From assembly GCF_000714545.1 (NCBI RefSeq), contig NZ_AUNB01000095.1, forward strand, positions 58,849-122,848: a stretch of 64,000 nucleotides of DNA, in the 5' to 3' direction. Below, one piece after another: positions 35,984 through 44,598 of the stretch. Under the pieces are notes generated by a model that saw nothing but the letters and a program-made list of their open reading frames with translations, had not been told where the DNA came from and made no database searches. The DNA is from Thioclava indica. GTDB taxonomy: Bacteria > Pseudomonadota > Alphaproteobacteria > Rhodobacterales > Rhodobacteraceae. The translations under genes were made by a program, and so were the position numbers. Each line of letters begins with the position of its first letter. The first letter of the stretch is position 1.

Positions 35984-36445
35984 ATGGACCAAGATATTGA
36001 AATAAAATCTGTTTTACCTGATTTTGAACTGGATGCTTTCCTGCCCTACGTGCTGGCGGAAGCCGCCCAGAAACTCAGTCGCGACCTTGCGGCAATTTAT
36101 CGCGATTGCGGGCTAAGCACCCCGCAATGGCGCGTCATGGTACATCTTTTCTATAGCGGTCAGGTTTCGGTGCGCGATATCGAACGGCGCGTTTCAATGG
36201 AGAAATCCAAGGTCAGTCGCGCAGCGGCACGGCTTGAAACGGCGGGGCTGGTGGAAAAGCGCGCGGATCCGGCTGACGGGCGGCTTGTGGCGCTGAGCCT
36301 GACAGATCAGGGGCGTGCGCTGATGGCGCGATTGCTGCCACGCGCGCTAGAGTATCAGCGCCAGCTTGAGGGCCTGCTCGGGCCTGATCTGAACGGGTTT
36401 CGCCACGCACTGACGCGGCTATTGAACAGCGAGAAAACCGCATGA
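35984..36445 (+). CDS. MarR-family regulator of the homogentisate genes
   Basis: Winged-helix regulator, 153 residues: FLPYVLAEAAQKLSRDLA at the N-terminus, recognition helix KSKVSRAAARLETAGLV and wing PADGRLVALSLTDQG. It is divergent from hmgA and overlaps maiA by four bases, so it sits at the centre of the regulon and should bind the twin GTTGC sites. In P. putida the matching role is taken by the IclR protein HmgR, so the regulator class differs. Homogentisate as effector is inferred. Confidence 0.88.
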   Translation: MDQDIEIKSVLPDFELDAFLPYVLAEAAQKLSRDLAAIYRDCGLSTPQWRVMVHLFYSGQVSVRDIERRVSMEKSKVSRAAARLETAGLVEKRADPADGRLVALSLTDQGRALMARLLPRALEYQRQLEGLLGPDLNGFRHALTRLLNSEKTA

Positions 36446-37059
36446 TCCAACTTTTTGATTACTGGCGCTCTTCGGCAAGCTACCGTGTGCGCATCGCGCT
36501 CGGGCTGGCAGGGCTGCACTGGGACAGCGTGACGGTTAATCTGGTGAAAGGCGAACAGCGCAGCGCCGCGCATCTGTCGCGCAACCCGCAAGGGCTGGTG
36601 CCTGCGCTGGAAATCGACGGGCAGATCTTTACCCAATCGCTGGCGATTATCGAATATCTCGATGAGACGCGCGCCTTGGGTCTGCTGCCGGGAACAGCGG
36701 CGGAACGCGCCCGCCTGCGCGCGCTTGCCCAAGCCATCGCCATCGACATCCACCCTATTTGCAACCTGCGCGTCGCGAAATACGCGATTGAGCAATCCCA
36801 AGGCGCGATCACGATGCAAGGCTGGATGCAGGCGTTTATCGGACCCGGTCTTGAGGCCGTCGAGGCGATGGTAGAGGACGGCCCCTATTGTGGCGGCGCG
36901 CGCGTCACCCTGCCCGATCTGTGCCTGTTGCCGCAGATCTATAACGCCCAACGCTGGGAGGTGGACCTGAGCGCGTTGCCGAAACTGCGCAAGATTGCCG
37001 CCCAGCTTGAAACCTTGCCCGCCTTTGCCGCAGCGCATCCCGACAAGACACCGCATTAA
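36442..37059 (+). CDS. maiA: Maleylacetoacetate isomerase (zeta-class GST)
   Basis: Glutathione-dependent isomerase, 205 residues, converting maleylacetoacetate to fumarylacetoacetate between HmgA and FahA. The zeta-class active-site motif is present as RSSASYRVRIAL (about 9-20) and the glutathione site as NPQGLVPALEIDG with QSLAIIEYLDE. The ATG overlaps the MarR stop (ATGA). A strong hairpin follows the stop. Confidence 0.93.
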   Translation: MIQLFDYWRSSASYRVRIALGLAGLHWDSVTVNLVKGEQRSAAHLSRNPQGLVPALEIDGQIFTQSLAIIEYLDETRALGLLPGTAAERARLRALAQAIAIDIHPICNLRVAKYAIEQSQGAITMQGWMQAFIGPGLEAVEAMVEDGPYCGGARVTLPDLCLLPQIYNAQRWEVDLSALPKLRKIAAQLETLPAFAAAHPDKTPH

Positions 37060-37065
37060 GTCAAA

Positions 37066-37092
37066 CGGCCCGACCCGTCAGGGGTCGGGCCG
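37066..37092. terminator. Strong hairpin between convergent maiA and aminotransferase genes
   Basis: Perfect 11-bp stem CGGCCCGACCC/GGGTCGGGCCG with a five-base loop in the 39-base gap between two convergent stops. It probably serves as a bidirectional terminator, although only short T-rich sequence flanks it. Confidence 0.75.
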
Positions 37093-37098
37093 ACATGT

Positions 37099-38451
37099 TT
37101 AGACCTGCGACAGACCGGTATCCAACCCCGCAAGGATCGTGGCGATATTGTCTTCGCTGATGATAAGCGAGGGCGACAGGATCACGTTATTGCCCGACAC
37201 CCGCACCATCGTGCCCGCCTCATAGGCGCCACGGTAAATCTTGGCGATGGTCGCCTTGTCGATCGGCGTTTTGCTTGTGCGATCCGATACCAGCTCAAGC
37301 GCGCACATCAGCCCGTGCCCGCCACGCACATCGCCCACGATGTCGTATTTTTCCTGAAGCGCCTGAAGCCCCGCGAACAGTTGCGCACCGCGCGCGGCGG
37401 CATTGTCCTTGACCTGCAAGCGCTGCGTTTCCTTCAGGCAGGCAATCGCAGCCGCCGCCCCGACGGGATGGCCCGAATAGGTATAGCCCGAGCCAATCGC
37501 GCCCTTGCCACTGGTATCGCTTTCAAACACCTCCGCGACTTTGCCCGAGATCATCACCGCGCCAAACGGAAAATAGCCGTTGGTGATCGCCTTGGCGGTG
37601 GTCATCAGATCGGGCTGCACGCCCCAAAGGCGCGAACCGGACCACGCCCCCGTGCGCCCGAATGCGGTGATCACCTCATCAGCGACCAGCAGGATCCCGT
37701 ATTTGTCACAGATCGCGCGCACGCCGGGCATAAAGCTGGCATGGGGCACGATCACCCCCCCTGCCCCGAGGATCGGCTCCATGATCATTGCCGCGATTGT
37801 CTCGGCACCCTGAAACTTGATCTCGTCTTCCAGCGCGGCAAGGCACAGTTGCGCCAGCTTTTCGGGGTCACTTTCGTTGAACGGGTTGCGGTAGGGATAG
37901 GGGGCGGGGATGTGATAGCAGCCCGGCATCAGCGGTTCATATTGGGTGCGGAAATTGGCGTTGCCATTCACGCTCGCGCCCAAGGTATGCGTGCCGTGAT
38001 ACCCCTTCTTGAGCGAGAGGTATTTCACCCGCCCCGCCTCGCCCCGGATCTTGTGATATTGCCGCGCCAGACGCAAAGCGATCTCGACGGAATCCGACCC
38101 GCCGGAGGTGTAGAAAGCCCGCTCCAACCCGTCTTCGGCAAAGAACTCGGCCAGCATATCGCCCAGCTCGATCACCAGATCATTGGTCGTGCCGCGAAAG
38201 ATCGAGTAATAGGGCAGCCGCTCAAGCTGGGCCGCAATCGCGTCTTTGACCGGCTGGCATGAAAACCCCAGATTGACGTTCCACAAGCCGCCAACACCAT
38301 CAACCGTCGTGTGGCCGTCGATATCGGTGATGCTAACCCCGTCACCGCCAACGATGATTTCAGGCGGGTTTTTCTGGCTATCGGCGGGATGCGCCATCGG
38401 GTGCCAGATCGCGCGGGCGTTGCGTTCCTTCAGGAAGTTCTGATCTTTCAT
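37099..38451 (-). CDS. Class III aminotransferase (omega-amino acid/pyruvate type)
   Basis: PLP-dependent transaminase, 450 residues. Substrate and PLP motifs are YTSGGSDSVEIALRLARQYH near 117, GYHGTHTLGAS near 150, LLVADEVITAFGRTG with the PLP-ring Asp, and the Schiff-base lysine in TTAKAITNGYFPFGA near 288. It resembles enzymes that use pyruvate as acceptor for omega-amino acids or amines. It is co-directional with the HAD and IclR genes and separated from HAD by only 11 bases, so it probably serves the IclR locus, not the homogentisate genes. The donor amine is unknown. Confidence 0.88.
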   Translation of the reverse strand: MKDQNFLKERNARAIWHPMAHPADSQKNPPEIIVGGDGVSITDIDGHTTVDGVGGLWNVNLGFSCQPVKDAIAAQLERLPYYSIFRGTTNDLVIELGDMLAEFFAEDGLERAFYTSGGSDSVEIALRLARQYHKIRGEAGRVKYLSLKKGYHGTHTLGASVNGNANFRTQYEPLMPGCYHIPAPYPYRNPFNESDPEKLAQLCLAALEDEIKFQGAETIAAMIMEPILGAGGVIVPHASFMPGVRAICDKYGILLVADEVITAFGRTGAWSGSRLWGVQPDLMTTAKAITNGYFPFGAVMISGKVAEVFESDTSGKGAIGSGYTYSGHPVGAAAAIACLKETQRLQVKDNAAARGAQLFAGLQALQEKYDIVGDVRGGHGLMCALELVSDRTSKTPIDKATIAKIYRGAYEAGTMVRVSGNNVILSPSLIISEDNIATILAGLDTGLSQV

Positions 38452-38462
38452 TTTGGTCCTCG

Positions 38463-39110
38463 CTACATGCCCAAGAGAGCGAGCGCTTGCCCGTAGCTCT
38501 CATCAGGTCGTTTGACATTGAAGTGAACGGTTTCCAGCCCCACGGCCTGCGCGCCGCGAATGTTGCGCAGTTGATCATCGACAAAGACACAGGCGCTGGC
38601 AGGCAGGGCAAGCGCGTCGAGCACGGCGCTATAGGCGCGCGGATCGGGCTTGAGAATCTTGGTATAGGTCGCGTCGTGGATCACGTCGAACTGCGCCAGA
38701 AACGGTAGCTTGTCGCGAAACCGGGCGCCGTAGAACAGGTCAAGCTCATTGGAGAGGATCGCCAAGCGACCGCCCTGCGCACGCACCTGTTCGATCGTGT
38801 CCAGAAACTCGGGCCGGATCACATCGGCGGGGCTTGCGCCGCGCGCGGCACGCACGAAATCCGACATCTCGGCCCAGTCGCGACCGGCAAGCTGTGCCAC
38901 CTCCTGCGTGCGCTGGCGCCAGTAATCGCGCTCGCTGATCTCATCTGCCTGCATCGCGCGCCAAAGCGGATCTGTCGCCGGATCGAACGGGCCGCGCCAC
39001 ATCAACGTCCCCGGCGCAAGCCCCAACGCCGCCTCGCTTAGGTCATGCGTTTCAAACAAGGTCCGCGAGATCACCCCGCCGAAATCAAGGATCAGCGCGC
39101 GCTCAGTCAT
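38463..39110 (-). CDS. HAD-superfamily hydrolase
   Basis: HAD-like protein of 215 residues with motif I LDFGGVIS, motif II LAILSNE, the Lys of motif III in ILKPDPRAYS and motif IV VFVDDQLRNIRGA. Motif I is DFGGV rather than DxDGT/V, so the general acid Asp two residues after the nucleophile is replaced by Gly; such YihX-like members are still phosphatases or have other activity. Its ATG lies inside the iclR end (eight-base overlap) and the aminotransferase follows. Substrate unknown. Confidence 0.82.
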   Translation of the reverse strand: MTERALILDFGGVISRTLFETHDLSEAALGLAPGTLMWRGPFDPATDPLWRAMQADEISERDYWRQRTQEVAQLAGRDWAEMSDFVRAARGASPADVIRPEFLDTIEQVRAQGGRLAILSNELDLFYGARFRDKLPFLAQFDVIHDATYTKILKPDPRAYSAVLDALALPASACVFVDDQLRNIRGAQAVGLETVHFNVKRPDESYGQALALLGM

Positions 39111-39888
39111 CGGCTGTCACCTTGTGCTGATAGCTGGCAGGCAGAGTTCCGCCCACGGCTTGGGACATCCGCGCAATCCATTTGTGCAGCACCTCTGTCA
39201 TGCGCGCGCATTTCTCATCGCTTGCGCGCGCGGTTGGAACCGCAATCGCCACAACCCCGACCATCTCGCCATCGGGACCGAAAATCGGCCCCGCCTGCGA
39301 GGCCACCTCATCGTCAAACCCCTGCTCGAGCCACGCAATGCCCCGCGCGCGAAACAGGGCAATCCGGGCACGCAAAGCGTCGGGTTCCGTCAGGGTCGCG
39401 GCCGTAAACCGTTCAAGCGGCCCGTTAAGCACGCGCTCACATAGCGATTGCGGACCAAAGCTGAGGATCGCAAGCCCCGAGGCCGTCGCATGCAGGGGCA
39501 ACATGACCGATTCATCAAAGGCGACCTGCGTTCCGTGCTGGCGCGGATCGGCGTGTAAAACCGGCGAAAGCTGACTGCCCTGCAAGACCGAGACATGCAC
39601 CAGTTCGCCAATCTCGTCGGCCATTTCCGACACCAGATCGCGCAGAACGGATCGCAAAGGCGAGGTCGCTTCGCGCACGCCGTAAAGACGCAGAATCGCG
39701 GGGCCAAGACGATAGCCCCGGCTTTTCGAATTCTGCTCAAGGAACCCGCATTCCGCCAATTCCGTAAGATAGCGATGCACCGTTGCCTTGTCGCGCGCGG
39801 CGAGGCGGACAAATTCGCTTAGCCCGATTTCAGGGCGCTGAACCGAGAAAAAGGTCAACAAATCAAGAGCTTTGGTGATCGTTCCCAA
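39103..39888 (-). CDS. IclR-family transcriptional regulator
   Basis: Regulator with an N-terminal winged HTH (ALDLLTFFSVQRPEIGLSE, then DKATVHRYLTELAECGFLE) and a C-terminal GAF-like effector domain (about 80-250). I start it at TTG 39888, seven bases after AAGGAG on the minus strand; this gives 261 residues, the normal IclR length. The ATG at 40005 would add 39 residues without family match and cover the tct promoter. It lies between a HAD/aminotransferase operon and the divergent tct operon and probably controls both. Confidence 0.87.
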   Translation of the reverse strand: MGTITKALDLLTFFSVQRPEIGLSEFVRLAARDKATVHRYLTELAECGFLEQNSKSRGYRLGPAILRLYGVREATSPLRSVLRDLVSEMADEIGELVHVSVLQGSQLSPVLHADPRQHGTQVAFDESVMLPLHATASGLAILSFGPQSLCERVLNGPLERFTAATLTEPDALRARIALFRARGIAWLEQGFDDEVASQAGPIFGPDGEMVGVVAIAVPTARASDEKCARMTEVLHKWIARMSQAVGGTLPASYQHKVTADD

Positions 39889-39939
39889 GTTACGGCTCCT
39901 TCCGCCTTCGGAAATTGGCAGGTCGTTACAATTGAAACG

Positions 39940-40000
39940 TTGACAGAAAAGAAAACCCGATGCAAGAATATTTGATACCGATGGTTCAAATAATAAACCA
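39940..40000 (+). promoter_or_regulatory. Promoter and inverted repeat before tctC
   Basis: TTGACA (39940-39945), 18-base spacer, AAGAAT (39964-39969) form a good sigma-70 promoter. Downstream, TGGTT-9 bases-AACCA (39982-40000) has the size of an IclR-type operator and would lie over the early transcribed region, which suggests repression. Confidence 0.6.
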
Positions 40001-40017
40001 CGCAACAGGAGAGTTTC

Positions 40018-40971
40018 ATGAAACCCACCCTTCCCCTACTGGCGGGACTGCTTGGGCTAGGCCTGCCGCTTTTGGCCAGCCAGCCTGCGGTTGCGCAATA
40101 TCCCGAAAAGCCCGTGGAATTCGTCGTGCCCTTCCCGCCCGGCGATCTTGAAGACGTGCTGACGCGGATGATCGCAGATGAGTTTCAAAAGACCTATGGC
40201 GTGCCTGCGGCAGTGGTGAACAAACCCGGCGGTGGTGGCGGGCCTTTCCCCGGCGCGGCTGAAGTGGCGCAAGCCCCGGCGGACGGCTACACCATCGGCT
40301 CGTTCGTGATCGACGTTCCCCTGGTCGGTCCGCAAACGGGTATTCCGGCGCTTGATCCGAACCCGTTCGAGCCGGTGGGCATTTTCCTGACCTATCCGTT
40401 CGTGATCGCCGCCTCCAAGGATGCGCCTTACAAAACGATCGACGACCTCGCCGCCTATGCCAAAGACAATGACGTGGCGCTTGGCCATTTCGGCTCGCTC
40501 CTGATCCCCACGCAGGTGACCTTTGCGCTGGCGAAGAAAAAGGGCTTTGACTTTGGCTCCGAGGCTGCGTTCGATGCGCTCGATTGCAATACGCTGGCCT
40601 CTGGCGATGCGGATGTGATCAACACGACATTGCAGTTGATCCTGCCCTGCCTTGATCAGGTCAACGTTATGGCCTCTATCGGTGAAAAGCGGATCCCGCT
40701 GATCCCCGACACCCCCACCGTGGGGGAGCTGGAACCCGATCTGGATCTGGCGCTGTGGAACGGTCTGTTCGTGAAAAATGGCACGCCGGACGATGTGCGC
40801 GCCAAGATCGCCGCCGTGGCCGAAAAGGTCATGCAGTCGGACAAGGCCAAGAAACTGGCCGAGCAAACCGGCGCGCTGATCTATTGGCAAGACGCCGAGG
40901 CGGCGCAAAAGCGGATCGCACATGACAGCGAAACGCTTGGCACGGTCGCGGGCCTGATTGATGGCAACTAA
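40018..40971 (+). CDS. tctC: Tripartite tricarboxylate transporter binding protein (TctC family)
   Basis: Periplasmic receptor of 317 residues. Signal peptide MKPTLPLLAGLLGLGLPLLA with cleavage near PAVAQ-Y; then YPEKPVEFVVPFPPGDLEDVLTRM, where TctC proteins bind a carboxylate, and NKPGGGGGPFPGAAEVA. The typical TctC stretch PGGxxDxxAR is changed here to PGDLEDVLTR. AGGAG precedes the ATG. First gene of a plus-strand operon tctC-tctB-tctA-aldehyde dehydrogenase-UPF0261. Cargo is a di- or tricarboxylate or related acid, not identifiable. Confidence 0.9.
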   Translation: MKPTLPLLAGLLGLGLPLLASQPAVAQYPEKPVEFVVPFPPGDLEDVLTRMIADEFQKTYGVPAAVVNKPGGGGGPFPGAAEVAQAPADGYTIGSFVIDVPLVGPQTGIPALDPNPFEPVGIFLTYPFVIAASKDAPYKTIDDLAAYAKDNDVALGHFGSLLIPTQVTFALAKKKGFDFGSEAAFDALDCNTLASGDADVINTTLQLILPCLDQVNVMASIGEKRIPLIPDTPTVGELEPDLDLALWNGLFVKNGTPDDVRAKIAAVAEKVMQSDKAKKLAEQTGALIYWQDAEAAQKRIAHDSETLGTVAGLIDGN

Positions 40972-41569
40972 GCGCAACCCCGAACCCGCGCGCGCATTAC
41001 TGGCGCGCGCGGGCGTGCGGATGACGCGTGTAATCCACACCAAGAACTTTCAGGAACTGTTCAAGCGCTATCGCCGCCCCGGCGACCTTGCCTTTGCAAC
41101 CCTGTTCTTTGCGCTCTCGATTGGTTTGCTGATCTGCCTGCCCTCGCAGACGGACTGGGTGAAACGCACGAAAACCTTTGCGCAGCCCGCCTTCTGGCCG
41201 ATGATCTCAATCGCGCTGATGGCCGTTTTCAGCATGTTTCACCTGCTCGGCTCGCTCGTCTCCGAACGCATCGAGGGACGTTGGCTAGAGGTCTGGCAGT
41301 GGATCCGCTCGCTGGAATATGCGCTGTGGTTCATGGCCTATGTCATGCTGGTGCCGGTGATCGGCTACCTGCCCGCGACCATCGCCTTCACCTGCGTTCT
41401 GGCGTTGCGGCTTGGCTATCGGGGCTGGCGCTGGATGCTGATCTGCACTGTCTTTTCCATCGCCGTTGTCGTGCTGTTCAAAAGCTTCCTGCAGGTAAAA
41501 ATCCCCGCCGGATTGATCTACGAGGCTGCCCCCGCGCCGTTTCGCGCGATCCTGATGACGTATTTCTAA
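40961..41569 (+). CDS. tctB: Tripartite tricarboxylate transporter small membrane subunit (TctB)
   Basis: Small membrane subunit, about 200 residues, with four hydrophobic segments: FATLFFALSIGLLICLP, MISIALMAVFSMFHLLG, YALWFMAYVMLVPVIGYL and MLICTVFSIAVVVLFKSFL. The start is uncertain. ATG 40961 overlaps the tctC stop and would be coupled; ATG 41021 gives a shorter basic N-terminus but has no clear ribosome binding site either. TctB proteins vary in sequence, so the call rests on topology and position between tctC and tctA. Confidence 0.85.
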   Translation: MATKRNPEPARALLARAGVRMTRVIHTKNFQELFKRYRRPGDLAFATLFFALSIGLLICLPSQTDWVKRTKTFAQPAFWPMISIALMAVFSMFHLLGSLVSERIEGRWLEVWQWIRSLEYALWFMAYVMLVPVIGYLPATIAFTCVLALRLGYRGWRWMLICTVFSIAVVVLFKSFLQVKIPAGLIYEAAPAPFRAILMTYF

Positions 41570-41581
41570 GGAGCCTCCCGA

Positions 41582-43099
41582 ATGGATATGCTGATCTCGG
41601 GCGCTGAAATGCTGATGCGCTTTGATGTGTTGCTCGCGCTGCTGATCGGATCGGTGGGCGGGGTGATCATCGGCGCGATCCCCGGCGTCGGCCCGGCCGT
41701 CGCAATCGCAATCCTGTTGCCCGCAACCTTTGCGATGCCGCCCCTTGTCGGGTTGACGATGCTGCTTGGCATCTACGGCTCGTCGATGTTTGGCGGCTCG
41801 CTCCCGGCAATTCTGATCAACACGCCGGGCACCGCGGTGAACGCGCTGACCACCTATGACGGCCACCCGATGACGAAAAAGGGCGAGGCGTTGCGCGCGT
41901 TGGGGCTGGCCTATGGCGCGTCTTTCTTCGGTGGCATCTTGTCGATCATTGCCCTGATCCTGCTATCGCCGGTGCTGGCCAAAATCGCGCCGATGTTCGG
42001 CTCGCGCGAGATCTTTCTGGCGGCACTTTTGGGGATCGTTCTGGTGATTATTGCGCATCGCGGCCAGACTTTTGCCGCCGGGATGCTGGCCGCCTTCGGG
42101 ATATTTTTGCACACAGTCGGGCTGGAGCCGGTGAAATACACGATGCGCTTCACCTTCGGGATGGATTGGCTCAATTCCGGCTTTGATCTGATCGTCGTGG
42201 TGCTGGGTCTGTTCGCCCTGTCGCAAGCCTTCCTGTTGCTGATCGAGCCGGAATCAGCGCCGCAGACGCAGCGCATCGAAGGCTCGATGGGGCGCGCGAT
42301 GATGGGCGTGTTGCGCCACAAACGCGTCGCTTCGGTCGCTGCCGGGTTTGGCGTGCTGATGGGGATGATCCCGGGCGTGGGCGAATTTACGGCGCAATTC
42401 CTGTCCTACACCTACGCGCAAAAAACCTCGAAAGATCCGGACCTGTTTGGCAAGGGCAGTCCCGAGGGGCTTATTGCATCAGAGGCCGCCAATAACGCCG
42501 TTCCCGCCGCCGCGATGATCCCGCTGCTGGCGCTTGGCATACCGGGTGAGGCGCTGACCGCGATGATGCTGTCGGTGTTTTACGTCCATAACGTGATCCC
42601 AGGCCCGCAACTGTTCCAGTCCAAACTGGATTTCGTCTACGCGCTGTATATCGCCATGATATTGCTAAATATTATCGTGGTGGTCTTTATGCTGATCTCG
42701 TCCAACTGGCTGTTAAAGATCATCCGCATCCCGACCCGTTTCCTTGGCTTGATGATCCTCGTCCTCAGCTTTGTCGGCGTTTATTCCCTGCGCAACTCGA
42801 TTGTTGATTGCGCGATTGCGGCGGGCTTTGGCGTGCTGGGCTTGATCCTCAAACGGCAGAACCTGCCGGTCGTTCCGATTGTGCTTGGCATGGTGCTGGG
42901 CGGGATCATGGAGACCAAACTGCGCTCGGCGATGGCGCGGGTCAAAGTGCCGATTGATTTCTTTGATCGCCCGATCGCGGCCATCCTCGGGCTGGCCATC
43001 ATCTGCCTGATCATCGGGCATTTCATAGGCCTGTATCGCGAGCGCCAGAACCGCGAACCCGATAGTGACCACGACATGCACGACACGTTTCAGAGGTGA
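41582..43099 (+). CDS. tctA: Tripartite tricarboxylate transporter large membrane subunit (TctA)
   Basis: Transport subunit with about twelve membrane spans, 505 residues. Family motifs are GAIPGVGPAVAIAILLP near 37, YGSSMFGGSLPAILINTPGT near 65, and GMIPGVGEFTAQFLSY near 262, the two repeated PGVG loops of TctA. AAGGAG precedes the ATG at 41582. Ends three bases before the aldehyde dehydrogenase start. Confidence 0.94.
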   Translation: MDMLISGAEMLMRFDVLLALLIGSVGGVIIGAIPGVGPAVAIAILLPATFAMPPLVGLTMLLGIYGSSMFGGSLPAILINTPGTAVNALTTYDGHPMTKKGEALRALGLAYGASFFGGILSIIALILLSPVLAKIAPMFGSREIFLAALLGIVLVIIAHRGQTFAAGMLAAFGIFLHTVGLEPVKYTMRFTFGMDWLNSGFDLIVVVLGLFALSQAFLLLIEPESAPQTQRIEGSMGRAMMGVLRHKRVASVAAGFGVLMGMIPGVGEFTAQFLSYTYAQKTSKDPDLFGKGSPEGLIASEAANNAVPAAAMIPLLALGIPGEALTAMMLSVFYVHNVIPGPQLFQSKLDFVYALYIAMILLNIIVVVFMLISSNWLLKIIRIPTRFLGLMILVLSFVGVYSLRNSIVDCAIAAGFGVLGLILKRQNLPVVPIVLGMVLGGIMETKLRSAMARVKVPIDFFDRPIAAILGLAIICLIIGHFIGLYRERQNREPDSDHDMHDTFQR

Positions 43100-43102
43100 C
43101 CC

Positions 43103-44587
43103 ATGCTTGATACCGACAAGATCACAAAGCTGCGCAAGGCCCCTGTGCCCCCTGCCCTTCATCTGATCGACGGCAAGGCGCGTGCCGCCTCGGACGACGC
43201 CACGCTGCCGGTGATTTCCCCGCTCGACGGGCGTGAACTGACGACAATGGCGCGCGGCACAGCGAGCGACGGCGAGGCCGCGATTGCGGCGGCACGATCC
43301 GCCTTTGACGATGGCCGATGGAGCGGGCTTGCCCCAAGTGCGCGCAAGAAAATCTTGCTGAAATGGGCAGATCTGATTGAGGCCCACGCGTTGGAACTCG
43401 CAGTACTGGGTGTGCGCAATAATGGCACCGAGATCGGCATGGCCCTTAAGGCAGAGCCGCTATCGGCGGCGGCCACGATCCGCTACTACGCCGAGGCCAT
43501 TGACAAAATCTACGGCGAGATCGCGCCCACTGCACCGGGCACTCTGGGCCTTGTGCATCGCGAACCCGTCGGTGTTGTCGGTGCCATCGTGCCATGGAAC
43601 TTCCCGCTGATGATTGGCGCTTGGAAGCTTGGGCCGGCGCTGGCGGCGGGCAATACGGTCGTGCTGAAACCGGCGGAAACCGCGTCGCTTACCCTGCGCC
43701 GCATCGCCGATCTCGCGCTTGAGGCGGGGATGCCTGCGGGCGTGTTTAACGTTGTGCTTGGCGAGGGCGCGGTTGTCGGAGAGGCAATCTCGCTTTCGAT
43801 GGCGGTTGATGTGATCGTGTTCACCGGGTCCGGACCCGTGGGGCGGCGGCTGATGGAAAATGCAGCGAAATCAAACCTCAAGCGGGTCTATCTGGAGCTG
43901 GGCGGCAAATCCCCCAATATCGTCTTTGCCGATGCTCCCGATCTCGACGAGGCGGTCAAAGTCTCTGCCAACGGGATTTTCCGCAACTCGGGGCAGGTCT
44001 GCATTGCGGGCTCGCGCTTGTTGGTGCAACGCGAGATTCACGATGCCTTCGTGCAAAAGCTGCAAGCCTTCAGCGAAAAGATGATCGTTGGCGACCCGCT
44101 CGATCCCGCCACTCAGGCGGGCGCGATCAATTCCGCGCGCCAGCTTGAGCAGAATCTGAGCTTCGTTGAACAAGCGCGATCTGGCGGACGTCAGGTCATC
44201 GGCGGGCAGCGCCTGCTGGAAGAAACCGGCGGCTATTTCATGCAGCCCACCATCGTGACGGGCGTCGAGGCGAGCGACCCGCTTGCACAGCACGAGGTGT
44301 TCGGCCCGGTTCTGGCCGTGATCCCCTTTGACACCGAGGCCGAGGCCATCGCCATCGCGAATGGCACGGATTACGGCCTTGCTGCCGCCGTCTGGACCCG
44401 TGATTTGAGCCGCGCCCACCGGATGATCGCGGCCATTCGCGCGGGCGTGGTTCATGTGAATACCTATGGCGGCAGCGATCTGAGCGTGCCGCTGGGCGGG
44501 GTCAAGCAGTCAGGCAACGGCCATGACAAATCGCTTCACGCCTTTGACAAATATCTCGACCTCAAGACCGCTTGGATCAAACTGTGA
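43103..44587 (+). CDS. Aldehyde dehydrogenase, PuuC-like
   Basis: NAD(P)-dependent aldehyde dehydrogenase, 494 residues. PWNFPLMIGAWKLGPALAAG near 165, LELGGKSPNIVFADAPDL with general-base Glu, and NSGQVCIAGSRLL with catalytic Cys near 300 are intact. The tail HDKSLHAFDKYLDLKTAW is the pattern of gamma-glutamyl-aminobutyraldehyde and other amino-aldehyde dehydrogenases. In the same locus a class III aminotransferase could make the aldehyde from an amine. Co-transcribed with tctA and the UPF0261 gene, whose start follows closely. Confidence 0.9.
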   Translation: MLDTDKITKLRKAPVPPALHLIDGKARAASDDATLPVISPLDGRELTTMARGTASDGEAAIAAARSAFDDGRWSGLAPSARKKILLKWADLIEAHALELAVLGVRNNGTEIGMALKAEPLSAAATIRYYAEAIDKIYGEIAPTAPGTLGLVHREPVGVVGAIVPWNFPLMIGAWKLGPALAAGNTVVLKPAETASLTLRRIADLALEAGMPAGVFNVVLGEGAVVGEAISLSMAVDVIVFTGSGPVGRRLMENAAKSNLKRVYLELGGKSPNIVFADAPDLDEAVKVSANGIFRNSGQVCIAGSRLLVQREIHDAFVQKLQAFSEKMIVGDPLDPATQAGAINSARQLEQNLSFVEQARSGGRQVIGGQRLLEETGGYFMQPTIVTGVEASDPLAQHEVFGPVLAVIPFDTEAEAIAIANGTDYGLAAAVWTRDLSRAHRMIAAIRAGVVHVNTYGGSDLSVPLGGVKQSGNGHDKSLHAFDKYLDLKTAWIKL

Positions 44588-44598
44588 AAGAGGCTGAC

